Below are positions 43,345 to 52,152 of a stretch of 64,000 nucleotides of DNA, one piece after another (within the stretch, counting starts at the first letter, position 1; every line of letters begins with the position of its first letter). Origin of the DNA: Planctomycetota bacterium (GTDB lineage: Bacteria > Planctomycetota > Phycisphaerae > Phycisphaerales > SM1A02); assembly GCA_003671055.1 (NCBI GenBank), contig QWPV01000007.1, positions 1 through 64,000 of the forward strand, given 5' to 3'. Both the position numbers and the translations under genes were made by a program. The notes below the pieces were generated by a model, which was not told the origin of the DNA, did no database searches, and saw only the letters and a program-made list of their open reading frames with translations.

Positions 43345-44583
43345 TCAGCGCAGTGATGCGACCCATGTGCGCAAGCGTTCAACACCATTCGTGATGTTTG
43401 CTTCGGTGCACGCGAAGGAGAGGCGGATGTTGCCGCGGGCGCATTCGCCGAAGTCTTCGCCAGGCACGACTGCGACGTGGGCTTCTTCGAGCAGAGCGTC
43501 TGCGAAGGATTGCGCGCTGGTGATCTTGGTGGCTTGTGGTGAAGTCTTGCCGAAGTGGGCGCTTACATCGGGGAATGCGTAGAAGGCGGCGTTTGGAGCG
43601 ACGCTGCGAATGTCAGCCACTGTTGCGAGTGCCTCGTGCATGAGCACGGCGCGAGTTGCGAATCGTGCGCGCATTGTTTCCACGCTGTCTGCGCTGTTGG
43701 TGAGCGCTTCGACGATTGCGGGATAGAAGAAACTCGGGATCGAGTTTGTCATCTGTCCTTGCAACTTGATGAGCTCTTTCGCCATCGCGAGTGGCGCGGC
43801 AAGGTATCCCACTCGCCAACCTGTCATCGCGTAGGACTTACTCAAGCCGTTCACGGTGATCGTGCGATGGCGCAGTGCGTCGAATGAACCTGGCGAGAAG
43901 TGCGTGAGCCCTGGCGCGATCTCGGGATAGATCAACTTCTCGTAGATCTCGTCGCTGATCACAACGATCTTTTCGTGCTTGCTCAGTTCGTCGCACAACG
44001 CACGCACTTCGACTGCGGGATACGCGATGCCACATGGATTCGAGGGTGAATTCCAGACGATGCCGACAGTCTTCGCGTTGATCGATGCTGCGAGTTGCGA
44101 CGGTGTGATGCGGAATCCGTTCTCCACAGCACCCGCAATCTCGATGCACTTCGCACCAGCAAGTTCGATGAGCGGCTTGTACGACACCCATGCTGGTGAT
44201 GGCAGCAGAACTTCATCACCCCGACCCGGCTCAACGATCGCCTGCAGCGCCATGTAGATCGCGTGCTTCGCGCCAGCAGTGATCGTCACTTGATCAAATG
44301 CTGTCGGAACTCCATTCTCACGCGTCAATTTCGCAGCGATCGCTTCGCGCGCAGACTTCTCGCCCGCTGTCGGTGCGTACTTCGTCATGCCTTTTTCGAG
44401 CGCGGTAATCGCTGCTTGCTTGATGTTCGCGGGCGTGTCGAAATCCGGTTCGCCCATTGCAAACGCGACGACATCATGGCCTTTCGCTTTGGCTGCCACG
44501 ACTTTCGCACCGACGGCGAGTGTTGCGGACTCGGCCATCGAAGCGATTCTTGACGAGACAAACATGGCGGTCGGTGCACGCAT
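43345..44583 (-). CDS. Class I pyridoxal-phosphate aminotransferase (aspartate aminotransferase-like)
   Basis: The product of about 412 residues from ATG 44583 (MRAPTAMFVSSRIASM) has AFAMGEPDFDTPANIKQAAI, YAPTAGEKSAREAIA, NSPSNPCGI, the NAD-like VVISDEIYEKLIY, the PLP lysine in NGLSKSYAMTGWRVGYLAAP and the arginine in NIRLSFACTEANI. It is of the AspC I-gamma type, so aspartate or related amino acids are likely substrates. The frame is open to 44865, but that part overlaps the divergent prfB start, so I reject it. ATG 44637 is an alternative. Confidence 0.92.
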   Translation of the reverse strand: MRAPTAMFVSSRIASMAESATLAVGAKVVAAKAKGHDVVAFAMGEPDFDTPANIKQAAITALEKGMTKYAPTAGEKSAREAIAAKLTRENGVPTAFDQVTITAGAKHAIYMALQAIVEPGRGDEVLLPSPAWVSYKPLIELAGAKCIEIAGAVENGFRITPSQLAASINAKTVGIVWNSPSNPCGIAYPAVEVRALCDELSKHEKIVVISDEIYEKLIYPEIAPGLTHFSPGSFDALRHRTITVNGLSKSYAMTGWRVGYLAAPLAMAKELIKLQGQMTNSIPSFFYPAIVEALTNSADSVETMRARFATRAVLMHEALATVADIRSVAPNAAFYAFPDVSAHFGKTSPQATKITSAQSFADALLEEAHVAVVPGEDFGECARGNIRLSFACTEANITNGVERLRTWVASLR

Positions 44584-44646
44584 CGCGGGAAAGGTAGCGG
44601 GAAATGTACCCTCGGTAGCGGCAGTTTCCGCTAGCATTCGCGACCC

Positions 44647-45763
44647 ATGCACTTTGACGCACACCAGCCCATTCTCAATGATCTTGAGGCGCGGATATTG
44701 ACGATCCGCGACTCTCTTTAACTTCGACGAGAAGTCTGCACGACGGAAGATGCTCAACGACCGGCTCAGTGACGAGAACTTCTGGAGCAACCAGAAGGAG
44801 GCGCAAAAAACAATCGATGCATTGAAGGTCGTGCGTGCGCAGATTGAGCCGCTCGAACAAGTCATGCGTACATTTGAAGACGCGCAGGTCGGTTACGAAC
44901 TCGCGAAAGAAGGCAACGATAAAGCGCTCTTGAAGGAAGTCGATGAGTCGCTCTTCAATTTGCTCGCGTTTATGGACAAAGTCGAGCAGCAGTCGCTGCT
45001 TGGTGCCAAGCACGATCATCGCAATTGCTTCTTCATCATCCAAGCAGGCGCGGGCGGTACTGAAGCCGAAGATTGGGGGGGCATGCTTGAACGCATGTAC
45101 CTCTACTTCTTTGAAGAGATGGGATGGAAATACGAAGAGCTCCATCGCAACGCGGGCGCGGAAGTTGGCGTCTCTGAGGTTGGCTATCGCATCACGGGTT
45201 TGTTTGCGTACGGCTATCTCAGTTGCGAACGCGGCGCGCATCGACTTGCGCGTGTGTCGCCTTTCAATGCAGAAGGAAAACGGCAAACAAGTTTCGCGAC
45301 TGTTGACGTGACGCCAGAGTTTGAAGAGACCGATCTTGAAATCCCTGAGAAGGATGTCGAAATCACGCCCTTTGTGCGCGCGAGTGGTCCTGGTGGCCAA
45401 AACGTGAACAAGGTCGCGAGTGCGATTCGACTCACGCACATTCCTACGGGAATTCAAGTGGTTGCGAGTACGTTCCGCGAGCAGCCACAGAATCGCAAGC
45501 AGGCGTTTACCGTGCTGCGCGCGAAACTTGAACAACTCGAAGAAGACCGTCGCGCTGCGGAAATTAGCGCAGCCACCGGCGGCAAGGTGACGCGCGACTG
45601 GGGCAACCAGATTCGCAGTTACGTGTTCTACGACAACCGTGTGAAGGATCACCGCACCGGCCATGAAGTGGGTAACCCGATGACGGTGCTCAACGGCGCG
45701 GTGTGGGGATTCATTGATGCAGAGTTGAAGCGACGACGCACCGAGCGCGACCTCAAGCTGTAG
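44647..45763 (+). CDS. prfB: Peptide chain release factor 2, expressed by +1 frameshift
   Basis: The gene is read in two frames: 44647-44718 and 44720-45763 (T44719 skipped), giving about 371 residues. The first part MHFDAHQPILNDLEARILTI ends RDSL and meets a stop, TAA at 44719-44721. Shifting +1 after CTT gives NFDEKSARRKMLNDRLSDEN, the exact continuation expected from E. coli RF2. RF2 identity is shown by SPF in RVSPFNAEGKRQTSF and by GGQ in SGPGGQNVNKVAS. The shift site CTT TAA C has UAA instead of the usual UGA, and no AGGGGG-type internal Shine-Dalgarno lies before it. RF2 terminates at UAA and UGA. Without the shift only MLNDRLSDEN onward (ATG 44750) would be made. Confidence 0.93.
44716..44722 (+). 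promoter_or_regulatory. Programmed +1 frameshift site of prfB (CTT TAA C)
   Basis: The zero frame reads CTT (44716-44718), TAA (44719-44721), then C; peptidyl tRNA-Leu on CTT can slip to TTT. In most bacteria the site is CTT TGA C with an SD-like AGGGGG just upstream. Here the stop is TAA and the preceding bases (CGCGACTCT) are not SD-like. Confidence 0.75.
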
Positions 45764-45784
45764 CGCTCCTCGAGTGATCGTCGA

Positions 45785-46924
45785 ATGATCCTCACGGAAG
45801 TTCTTGTGACGCAGCAACCTCCGATCAACTCGACGTCGCCTGCAGTCTCGGTTCGCGCATTGACTGTTCGCGCCGCGGGACGCACGTCTCCGATCCTCGA
45901 TGCTGTCGCGTTGGACATTCCTCACGGCGCGATTGTCGCGCTGCTGGGCGCAAGCGGCGCAGGAAAGAGCACGCTTCTTGCCGCGATCGCTGGGCTCGTC
46001 GCATGCGATGGCGTTGTACAGATTCACGGCAACGATGTGACCACGCTTGCGCCACACGCACGAAATCTCGGCATCGCGTTTGATGACGCGCTGCTGCATG
46101 AACATCTCACTGTCCGTGAAAACATCGACAGCGCGCGTCTGCCACACTCGAAACGTTGCGGGGAATCGCGTGATGCACGCGCAGCGATCGTCGCGTCGAC
46201 TGCACAGGACCTTGAGATTGCGAATCTGCTCGACCGCAGTGCATCGTCCCTTTCTGCAGGTGAACGCCGACGCTGTTCGATCGCGCGAGCTCTTGCACGC
46301 GAAGGCGCAGTCATCCTCCTCGACGAGCCCTTCGCAAATCTCGACCGCACGCTGCGACTCGCGCTCCGTTCGTCGCTCCGCCGCGTCCTCGCTGCGCGTC
46401 ACACCACCGCGCTCATCGTGACGCATGACATCGCGGACGCGATCGCAATCAGTACCTACCTCGGCGTCCTTGTTCACGGTCAACTTCGCGTCCTCGCGCC
46501 AACAGCCGACGTGCTCGCGCGTCCGTGCGACAGCGCTGTCGCGGAGCTCTTGGGCGAAGATGCACCGTGCATTGCTCCAGTCTTGATCGGCACAGCGGTG
46601 CGACACCTCGGCGTTCGTCCAACTGACTGGACACTGCATCAGAGTCCACACGCGGATCTCGCGACATTTCCACTTAAAATCCACGACATCGAACCCACAC
46701 AGCTCGGCGCGGAACTCCTCGCATCCCACGAAGGTTTTTCCCACGAAAGCGGTTTTTTTCGGCTCCGCATGTCGTGTAACGAAGCTCGGCAACTCTTGCG
46801 CGTCGGCGAGTGCACCGCGAATGTCCGCCGAACGGATGCGCTGATCTTCGGAGAACCGCAAGCGCATCGTTGGGGCGCGCGCCCACTTCTTGGATCGATG
46901 ATCGAAGTCATCGAAACACATTGA
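45785..46924 (+). CDS. ABC transporter ATP-binding protein (sugar type, C-terminal regulatory domain)
   Basis: The 379-residue product is a cytoplasmic ABC ATPase. Walker A is GASGAGKST, the Q-loop region and signature are SSLSAGERRRCSIARALARE, Walker B VILLDEPFANLD and the H-loop VTHDIADA. The C-terminal 130 residues resemble the OB/TOBE regulatory domain of MalK/UgpC-type ATPases (LHQSPHADLATFPLKIHDIE). No permease or binding protein lies nearby, so it may serve several sugar importers, like MsiK. It starts 21 bases after prfB and is followed after 60 bases by the glycogen-debranching gene, which supports a role in carbohydrate use. Confidence 0.87.
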   Translation: MILTEVLVTQQPPINSTSPAVSVRALTVRAAGRTSPILDAVALDIPHGAIVALLGASGAGKSTLLAAIAGLVACDGVVQIHGNDVTTLAPHARNLGIAFDDALLHEHLTVRENIDSARLPHSKRCGESRDARAAIVASTAQDLEIANLLDRSASSLSAGERRRCSIARALAREGAVILLDEPFANLDRTLRLALRSSLRRVLAARHTTALIVTHDIADAIAISTYLGVLVHGQLRVLAPTADVLARPCDSAVAELLGEDAPCIAPVLIGTAVRHLGVRPTDWTLHQSPHADLATFPLKIHDIEPTQLGAELLASHEGFSHESGFFRLRMSCNEARQLLRVGECTANVRRTDALIFGEPQAHRWGARPLLGSMIEVIETH

Positions 46925-46984
46925 TCGCAATCGGAGTTGCTGCGAGTACGCTGCACGCTCGCAACGTTTCGAAAGATCGAGCAC

Positions 46985-49114
46985 ATGGGTAACGCACCAC
47001 TCCACGCTTCTTATCCGCTGCTCTCCCGCGCAGATGTGCAATCGATCGCGCGCGCAACCGAACTTGAGTGGCTCGTCACCGACACCCTCGGAGGATTCGC
47101 GTGTGGATCGCTCTCGGGTATTCGCACGCGCCGCTACCACGGACTCTTCGTGCACGCCACGCAAGCTCCAGTCGCGCGTCGCATGCTTGTGCCGTGCGTG
47201 CTTGAAACAGTCACGATGGGCGAGTTGAAGTTTCCACTTGTGAGTGCATGTTGGGCCGACGGCACCATCGCACCGAATGCGAGCGACAACCTGGTTGGCT
47301 TCGCACTTGAAGATGGGATTCCCACGTGGACCTTCAAAGTCAACGGATGCACGATTGAACGGCGCATCGTTCCACTCCTCGGAAACGCAGGGTTTGCACT
47401 CTGCTACGCGCTGAGTGATGCGAGCGAACCCGTCACGCTCACTGCATCACTCTTCGTAGAGCATCGCGATTTTCATTCGCTCGATCCGTCTGCGAACTGG
47501 AGCCCCACGCTTCATCTTGAAGCGCACCGCGCCACAATCACGCTTCCGACAAACGCGTTCGCTGCGACACCGACAACGCTCGTGGTGGAGTCAAGTTGCA
47601 CGACGCCTCCTGCGCAAGCCCCAGTCATGCAAACTGCTGGTGGATGGTGGCGTAATTTTCGGCTCGGCGAAGAAGAAGCGCGCGGCTACGACTCACTTGC
47701 CTCAAGTTTTCACGCACTTGATATTCCATTCGCACTCGCGGTTGGCGCGCAAGCGTCACTCGTCGTCTCTACCGCGCCCGTTTCAAATCCGAGCGCTGCG
47801 CACTTGATCGCCGCATCGCGTGCGCGCGCGGCAACCCTCTATGACGCTGCGCGTGACACAGTGAGTGGGCCGACCTCGCGTCAACTCGTACTCGCTGCGG
47901 ATCAATTCATTGTTGCGCGCAGTCGGGAGCACGGACGCGAAGGTCGCTCGATTCTCGCTGGTTTCCCGTGGTTTGAAGACTGGGGACGCGACGCGATGCT
48001 CTCACTTCCGGGCTTACTTCTTGCGACGGGTCGACTCGAAGACGCGAAACTCGTCCTTCGCACATTTGCTGAGCACCTTCGCGATGGACTCTTGCCGAAT
48101 CGATTTCCTGATCAAACCGGCGTCGCGGAATACAACAGCGCGGATGCGCCACTGCTCTTCCTTGGCGCGTTCTGTCGCACCGTTGAGCAATCCGGTGATC
48201 TCGTGTTTGCGCGCGAATTGTGGCCCAAAGCAGAAGAGATCATTGCTGCGTACTTGCGTGGAACGAGTAACGGTGTGCGTGTGGATGTCGATGGACTCGT
48301 GCACGCTTCGCAAGCGGGCGTGCAACTCACGTGGATGGATGCGCGCATCGGCACGGATGTCATTACGCCTCGGCGTGGAAAGCCTGTTGAACTCAGCGCA
48401 CTCTGGCACGAAGGGCTGCGCGGACTTGAAGCGATCGCCGCACGCATCGGCGCGGACCCCACAAAATTCGGCGCACTCGCGCAAAACACTGCTCGCGGAT
48501 TCGAGCGCTTCTGGAATCCGCGCGACGGCTGCTTGTTCGATGTGCTCGAAACTGAAGATGAAGGACTTCCCGAGTCTGTGCGCCGCGATGGTCACGATGC
48601 ATCGATTCGGCCGAATCAACTCTTCGCGACGGGCTTGCGCTATCCGATCCTTCCTGAGGAACGCGCGCAGAGCATTCTCCGCGTTGCGCTCCGTGATCTG
48701 CTCACTCCTTATGGGGTTCGCACACTTTCGCCGCACGACCCTCGTTATGTGCGGACGTATGAGGGAAATCAAGCGCAGCGCGATCGCAGCTATCACCAAG
48801 GCACTGCATGGCCATTTCTCTTGCTGCTGCTCGTGAGTTCACATTGGCGACTGCGCCGCGAAAGTGTGTTCGTGCGCGGCATCGCGTTCGCCTTCCGCAC
48901 GCAACTTCGCCAGTGTTGCATCGGAAGCATTCCAGAAGTGCGTGATGCAGAAGCACCGTTCAAACCGCGTGGTTGCTTCGCGCAAGCATGGAGCGTTGCT
49001 GCGCCACTTGAGTTACTCTCGCGTTTTCCTGACTTGCACCACGTGCTCGATGTTGCGGAGAACCCGCGATTGAGCGCACCGCTTTCGAGCGCCTCTCCGC
49101 ACGATCAACCCTAA
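46985..49114 (+). CDS. Glycogen debranching enzyme (amylo-alpha-1,6-glucosidase type)
   Basis: The 709-residue product has the GDE N-terminal domain (LEWLVTDTLGGFACGSLSGI plus RTRRYHGLFVHAT) and the C-terminal six-hairpin glucosidase domain with GRSILAGFPWFEDWGRDAML, LPNRFPDQTGVAEYNSADAP and YHQGTAWPFLLLLL. The conserved acids in FPWFEDWGRD and AEYNSADAP are those of the family. It removes alpha-1,6 branches in glycogen. ATG 46985 (MGNAPLHAS) is chosen. It overlaps the next gene by one base (TAATG), so the two are translationally coupled. Confidence 0.93.
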   Translation: MGNAPLHASYPLLSRADVQSIARATELEWLVTDTLGGFACGSLSGIRTRRYHGLFVHATQAPVARRMLVPCVLETVTMGELKFPLVSACWADGTIAPNASDNLVGFALEDGIPTWTFKVNGCTIERRIVPLLGNAGFALCYALSDASEPVTLTASLFVEHRDFHSLDPSANWSPTLHLEAHRATITLPTNAFAATPTTLVVESSCTTPPAQAPVMQTAGGWWRNFRLGEEEARGYDSLASSFHALDIPFALAVGAQASLVVSTAPVSNPSAAHLIAASRARAATLYDAARDTVSGPTSRQLVLAADQFIVARSREHGREGRSILAGFPWFEDWGRDAMLSLPGLLLATGRLEDAKLVLRTFAEHLRDGLLPNRFPDQTGVAEYNSADAPLLFLGAFCRTVEQSGDLVFARELWPKAEEIIAAYLRGTSNGVRVDVDGLVHASQAGVQLTWMDARIGTDVITPRRGKPVELSALWHEGLRGLEAIAARIGADPTKFGALAQNTARGFERFWNPRDGCLFDVLETEDEGLPESVRRDGHDASIRPNQLFATGLRYPILPEERAQSILRVALRDLLTPYGVRTLSPHDPRYVRTYEGNQAQRDRSYHQGTAWPFLLLLLVSSHWRLRRESVFVRGIAFAFRTQLRQCCIGSIPEVRDAEAPFKPRGCFAQAWSVAAPLELLSRFPDLHHVLDVAENPRLSAPLSSASPHDQP

Positions 49115-51792
49115 TGCTGACCGAACGCGAACGCATGATCCACCCCGATGAACGCCTTCAGTGGCGGCATTGGGGACCGTATCTCTCCGAGCGCCAATGG
49201 GGAACCGTGCGCGAGGACTACTCCGCCGATGGAAATGCGTGGAGTTTTTTCCCACACGATCACGCGAGAAGTCGCGCGTATCGATGGGGCGAAGATGGCA
49301 TTGGTGGCTGGAGTGATAAAGAGTGCACGCTCTGCTTCAGTGTCGCGATGTGGAACGGCAAGGATCCGATTCTCAAAGAACGACTCTTCGGTCTCGTGAA
49401 TGAGGAAGGCAATCACGGCGAGGACGTGAAGGAGTATTGGTTCCACGAAGATGCGCTGCCGAGTCATGCGTGGAATCGCATGATGTACGTCTATCCGCAG
49501 ACTGCGTTTCCATACGACGCACTCGTGGCGGAGAACCATCGTCGCACGAAAGCGGAAGATGAGTACGAACTTGCAGACACTGGAATCCTCGATGAAAAAC
49601 GCTTCTTCGAAGTGTGGATCTCGTATGCGAAGCGCGGCGCTGAGGAGACAGTGTTGCATATCGAAGTCGTCAATCGCGGTCCCGAGACCGCTGAACTCCA
49701 TTTGCTACCACAAGCGTTCTTCCGCAACACCTGGTCGTGGAATGATGGCGCGCGACCGTCGCTTGAGCGCGGCGCGGATGGCGCATCGATTGTGGCGAAG
49801 CATCCTGTGCTAGGAAACTACGTCATTCGACATGATCCGCGCGCGGAGCAACTCTTCTGCGACAACGACACGAATGTGCAACGGCACGGCAACGAACCGC
49901 GCAACGGTCGCTTTTTCAAAGATGGCATTCACGCGCGGGTAGTGGAAAGCAAGACCGACGCAGTCAACCCCGCAATGCGTGGCACGAAAGTCGCGCTCTG
50001 GCATCGACTCACTATTCCCGCTGGTGGACGCGAGTCGATCGATATCACCATCGCGCCCGAGCACACGAACTTTCCGATGAAGGACGCGCCAGTCGTCCTT
50101 GAAGATCGGAAGTCTGAAGCCGACGAGTACTACGAGATTCTGCAAGCGTTGGATCCGAATCCCGAAGTTGCGCGCATGCAGCGGCAAGCGTGGGCGGGAA
50201 TTCTTTGGAGCAAGCAGTACTACGAATACGACGTGCGTCGCTGGCTCGAAGGCGATCCGACGCAACCGCCTCCACCAGCTGCACGCAAGTCTGGACGCAA
50301 TCACGATTGGGCGCATCTCTCTGCATCAAGCGTGCTTTCGATGCCGGATACGTGGGAATATCCGTGGTTTGCGGCGTGGGACCTTTGCTTCCATTGCGTC
50401 GCGATCGCGCCGATTGATGCGGAGTTTGCGAAGGATCAACTCAAGAAGATCGTCACCGATCACTACATGCATCCCAACGGCGCGATGCCCGCCTACGAGT
50501 GGGCATTCGGCGATGTGAATCCGCCGATCCATGCATGGGCAGCGATGCGCGTGTTCCAAATCGATCGACGCGCGAACGGTGTTGAGGATCTTGATTTCCT
50601 CGCATCAATCTTCAATCGCTTGCTGATGAACTTCACATGGTGGGTCAATCGCAAGGACGCGGATGGCCGCAACATCTTCGAAGGTGGATTCCTCGGTCTC
50701 GACAACGTCGGCGTCTTCGATCGCTCGCAACCACTGCCCACCGGCGGACGCTTGCGTCAAGCGGACGGCACAAGTTGGATGGCGATGTTCGCGCTCACGA
50801 TGATGAAGATGGCGCTTGAACTCGCGCACGATCGCCCCTTCTATCAAGACCTTGCTGCGAAGTTCTTCGAACACTTCTTGCAGATTGCACAAGCGATGAG
50901 TGCAGTCGGAGATGGCCAAGGCCTGTGGGATGAAGCAGAAGGTTTCTACTTTGATGTCATCGAATTGCCCGAAGGCAAACTCGTTCCACTCAAGCTCTTC
51001 TCGATAGTCGGATTGATGCCGCTCTTTTGCGTGGAAACGATTGAGCCCGAATTACTCGAGAAACTCCCTGTCTTCCGCGCGCGACTCGAGTGGTATCTCA
51101 AGGAGCGACCCGAACTCGCGGGACTTGTGTCTCGCTGGACGGAGCCAGGTCGCGGCGATCGTCGATTGCTCTCGTTGCTGCGCGGCCACCGCATGAAAGC
51201 GCTGCTCCGCAAGGCGCTCGATGAAACGCACTTCCTTTCCCCGCACGGAGTGCGAAGCATGTCCGCCGCGCTGCGCGATCGCCCCTTCGTTTTCTTTGCG
51301 GACAACGCAGCACACACCGTGCAATACGAACCCGCAGAGAGTCGCAGTGGACTCTTCGGCGGCAATTCCAATTGGCGCGGACCTGTGTGGCTGCCGATCA
51401 ACTTCCTGCTGGTTGAGAGTCTGCAGAAATTTCATCACTACTACGGTGATGAATTCAAAATTGAATATCCCGTCGGCAGCGGAAAAACCATCACGATTCT
51501 TGATGCTGCAGATGAGATCGTGAAGCGACTCTCCTCGCTGTTTCTCCCAGGCGCCGACGGTGTGCGACCGTGCATGAATGTGCATCCGGCAATCGCGAAT
51601 GATCCCACATTCAAGACGCTCATCAATTTCTACGAGTACTTTGATGGCGATACTGGACGCGGATGCGGTGCTTCGCATCAAACTGGATGGAGCGCCGTGA
51701 TCGCGAAGTTGACGCTTCCGCGCCGACTCGGTGATCCGTCCGCGCCACATCAAGAGCCGTCCGTAGGACAAGGTCACGTGCCATATGCGTGA
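49114..51792 (+). CDS. GH63-type glucosidase (MGH1-like domain)
   Basis: The 892-residue product belongs to the GH63/MGH1-like glucosidase group. Its N-terminus has EDYSADGNAWSFFPHDHARS followed by RAYRWGEDGIGG, then MWNGKDPILKERLFGLVNEE and GNHGEDVKEYWFHEDALPSH. The later six-hairpin domain has FAAWDLCFHCVAIAPIDAEF, NPPIHAWAAMRVFQ and WRGPVWLPINFLLVESL. Catalytic acids would lie in WDLCFHC and the ASHQTGW region. These enzymes act on glucosylated substrates such as glucosylglycerate/mannosylglycerate. It is the third gene of the ABC ATPase-debranching operon, so a role in storage or solute glucoside turnover is likely. Confidence 0.9.
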   Translation: MLTERERMIHPDERLQWRHWGPYLSERQWGTVREDYSADGNAWSFFPHDHARSRAYRWGEDGIGGWSDKECTLCFSVAMWNGKDPILKERLFGLVNEEGNHGEDVKEYWFHEDALPSHAWNRMMYVYPQTAFPYDALVAENHRRTKAEDEYELADTGILDEKRFFEVWISYAKRGAEETVLHIEVVNRGPETAELHLLPQAFFRNTWSWNDGARPSLERGADGASIVAKHPVLGNYVIRHDPRAEQLFCDNDTNVQRHGNEPRNGRFFKDGIHARVVESKTDAVNPAMRGTKVALWHRLTIPAGGRESIDITIAPEHTNFPMKDAPVVLEDRKSEADEYYEILQALDPNPEVARMQRQAWAGILWSKQYYEYDVRRWLEGDPTQPPPPAARKSGRNHDWAHLSASSVLSMPDTWEYPWFAAWDLCFHCVAIAPIDAEFAKDQLKKIVTDHYMHPNGAMPAYEWAFGDVNPPIHAWAAMRVFQIDRRANGVEDLDFLASIFNRLLMNFTWWVNRKDADGRNIFEGGFLGLDNVGVFDRSQPLPTGGRLRQADGTSWMAMFALTMMKMALELAHDRPFYQDLAAKFFEHFLQIAQAMSAVGDGQGLWDEAEGFYFDVIELPEGKLVPLKLFSIVGLMPLFCVETIEPELLEKLPVFRARLEWYLKERPELAGLVSRWTEPGRGDRRLLSLLRGHRMKALLRKALDETHFLSPHGVRSMSAALRDRPFVFFADNAAHTVQYEPAESRSGLFGGNSNWRGPVWLPINFLLVESLQKFHHYYGDEFKIEYPVGSGKTITILDAADEIVKRLSSLFLPGADGVRPCMNVHPAIANDPTFKTLINFYEYFDGDTGRGCGASHQTGWSAVIAKLTLPRRLGDPSAPHQEPSVGQGHVPYA

Positions 51793-51922
51793 TGCGTGTT
51801 TGAGCGCTCGCGACTTGCGACGCGTTCCCTCATGTTTGGCTGCGAAGTTGTAAGCGCGTCGCCTCGCTTGCTCTGGTACGGCGCGCCCGAGTGAATCGGG
51901 CCGCGCCTGATCATTCGTGTGT

Positions 51923-51952
51923 TTGTGAGGTCGACTACTTCTGCGGTAGTAT
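51923..51952 (+). promoter_or_regulatory. Probable promoter of tRNA-Ser
   Basis: TTGTGA (51923-51928) and TAGTAT (51947-51952) are 18 bases apart. The -10 box lies 11 bases before the tRNA. Confidence 0.5.
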
Positions 51953-51963
51953 TCGAAGCCCTC

Positions 51964-52050
51964 GGTGGGGTGGCAGAGTGGTTGAACGCACCAGTCTTGA
52001 AAACTGGTAAACCCGTAAGGGTTTCAAGGGTTCGAATCCCTTCTCCACCG
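51964..52050 (+). tRNA. tRNA-Ser (anticodon TGA)
   Basis: Acceptor stem GGTGGGG (51964-51970) pairs with CTCCACC (52043-52049) with one G-U; discriminator G52050. The anticodon stem CCAGT/ACTGG encloses CTTGAAA, giving TGA (51998-52000), and a long variable arm is present. The T arm AAGGGTTCGAATCCCTT is complete. CCA is not encoded. Confidence 0.97.
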
Positions 52051-52061
52051 TTCGTTCAATC

Positions 52062-52100
52062 GCACAAGGATCATCGCGAGATGATCCTTGTGCTTTTTTT
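52062..52100 (+). terminator. Terminator of tRNA-Ser
   Basis: GCACAAGGATCATC (52062-52075) pairs perfectly with GATGATCCTTGTGC (52080-52093) over GCGA, followed by seven T. Confidence 0.95.
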
Positions 52101-52152
52101 GCGCGTGACATCGCTGCAACTTCAACACGATTCCTCAAGGTACTCTTCGCGT

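Noticed and set aside
44675-47164. 829-codon open frame on the minus strand
   Set aside because: It is antisense to prfB, the ABC ATPase gene and the first ~180 bases of the debranching gene, all with strong family matches. Its composition is shadow-like.
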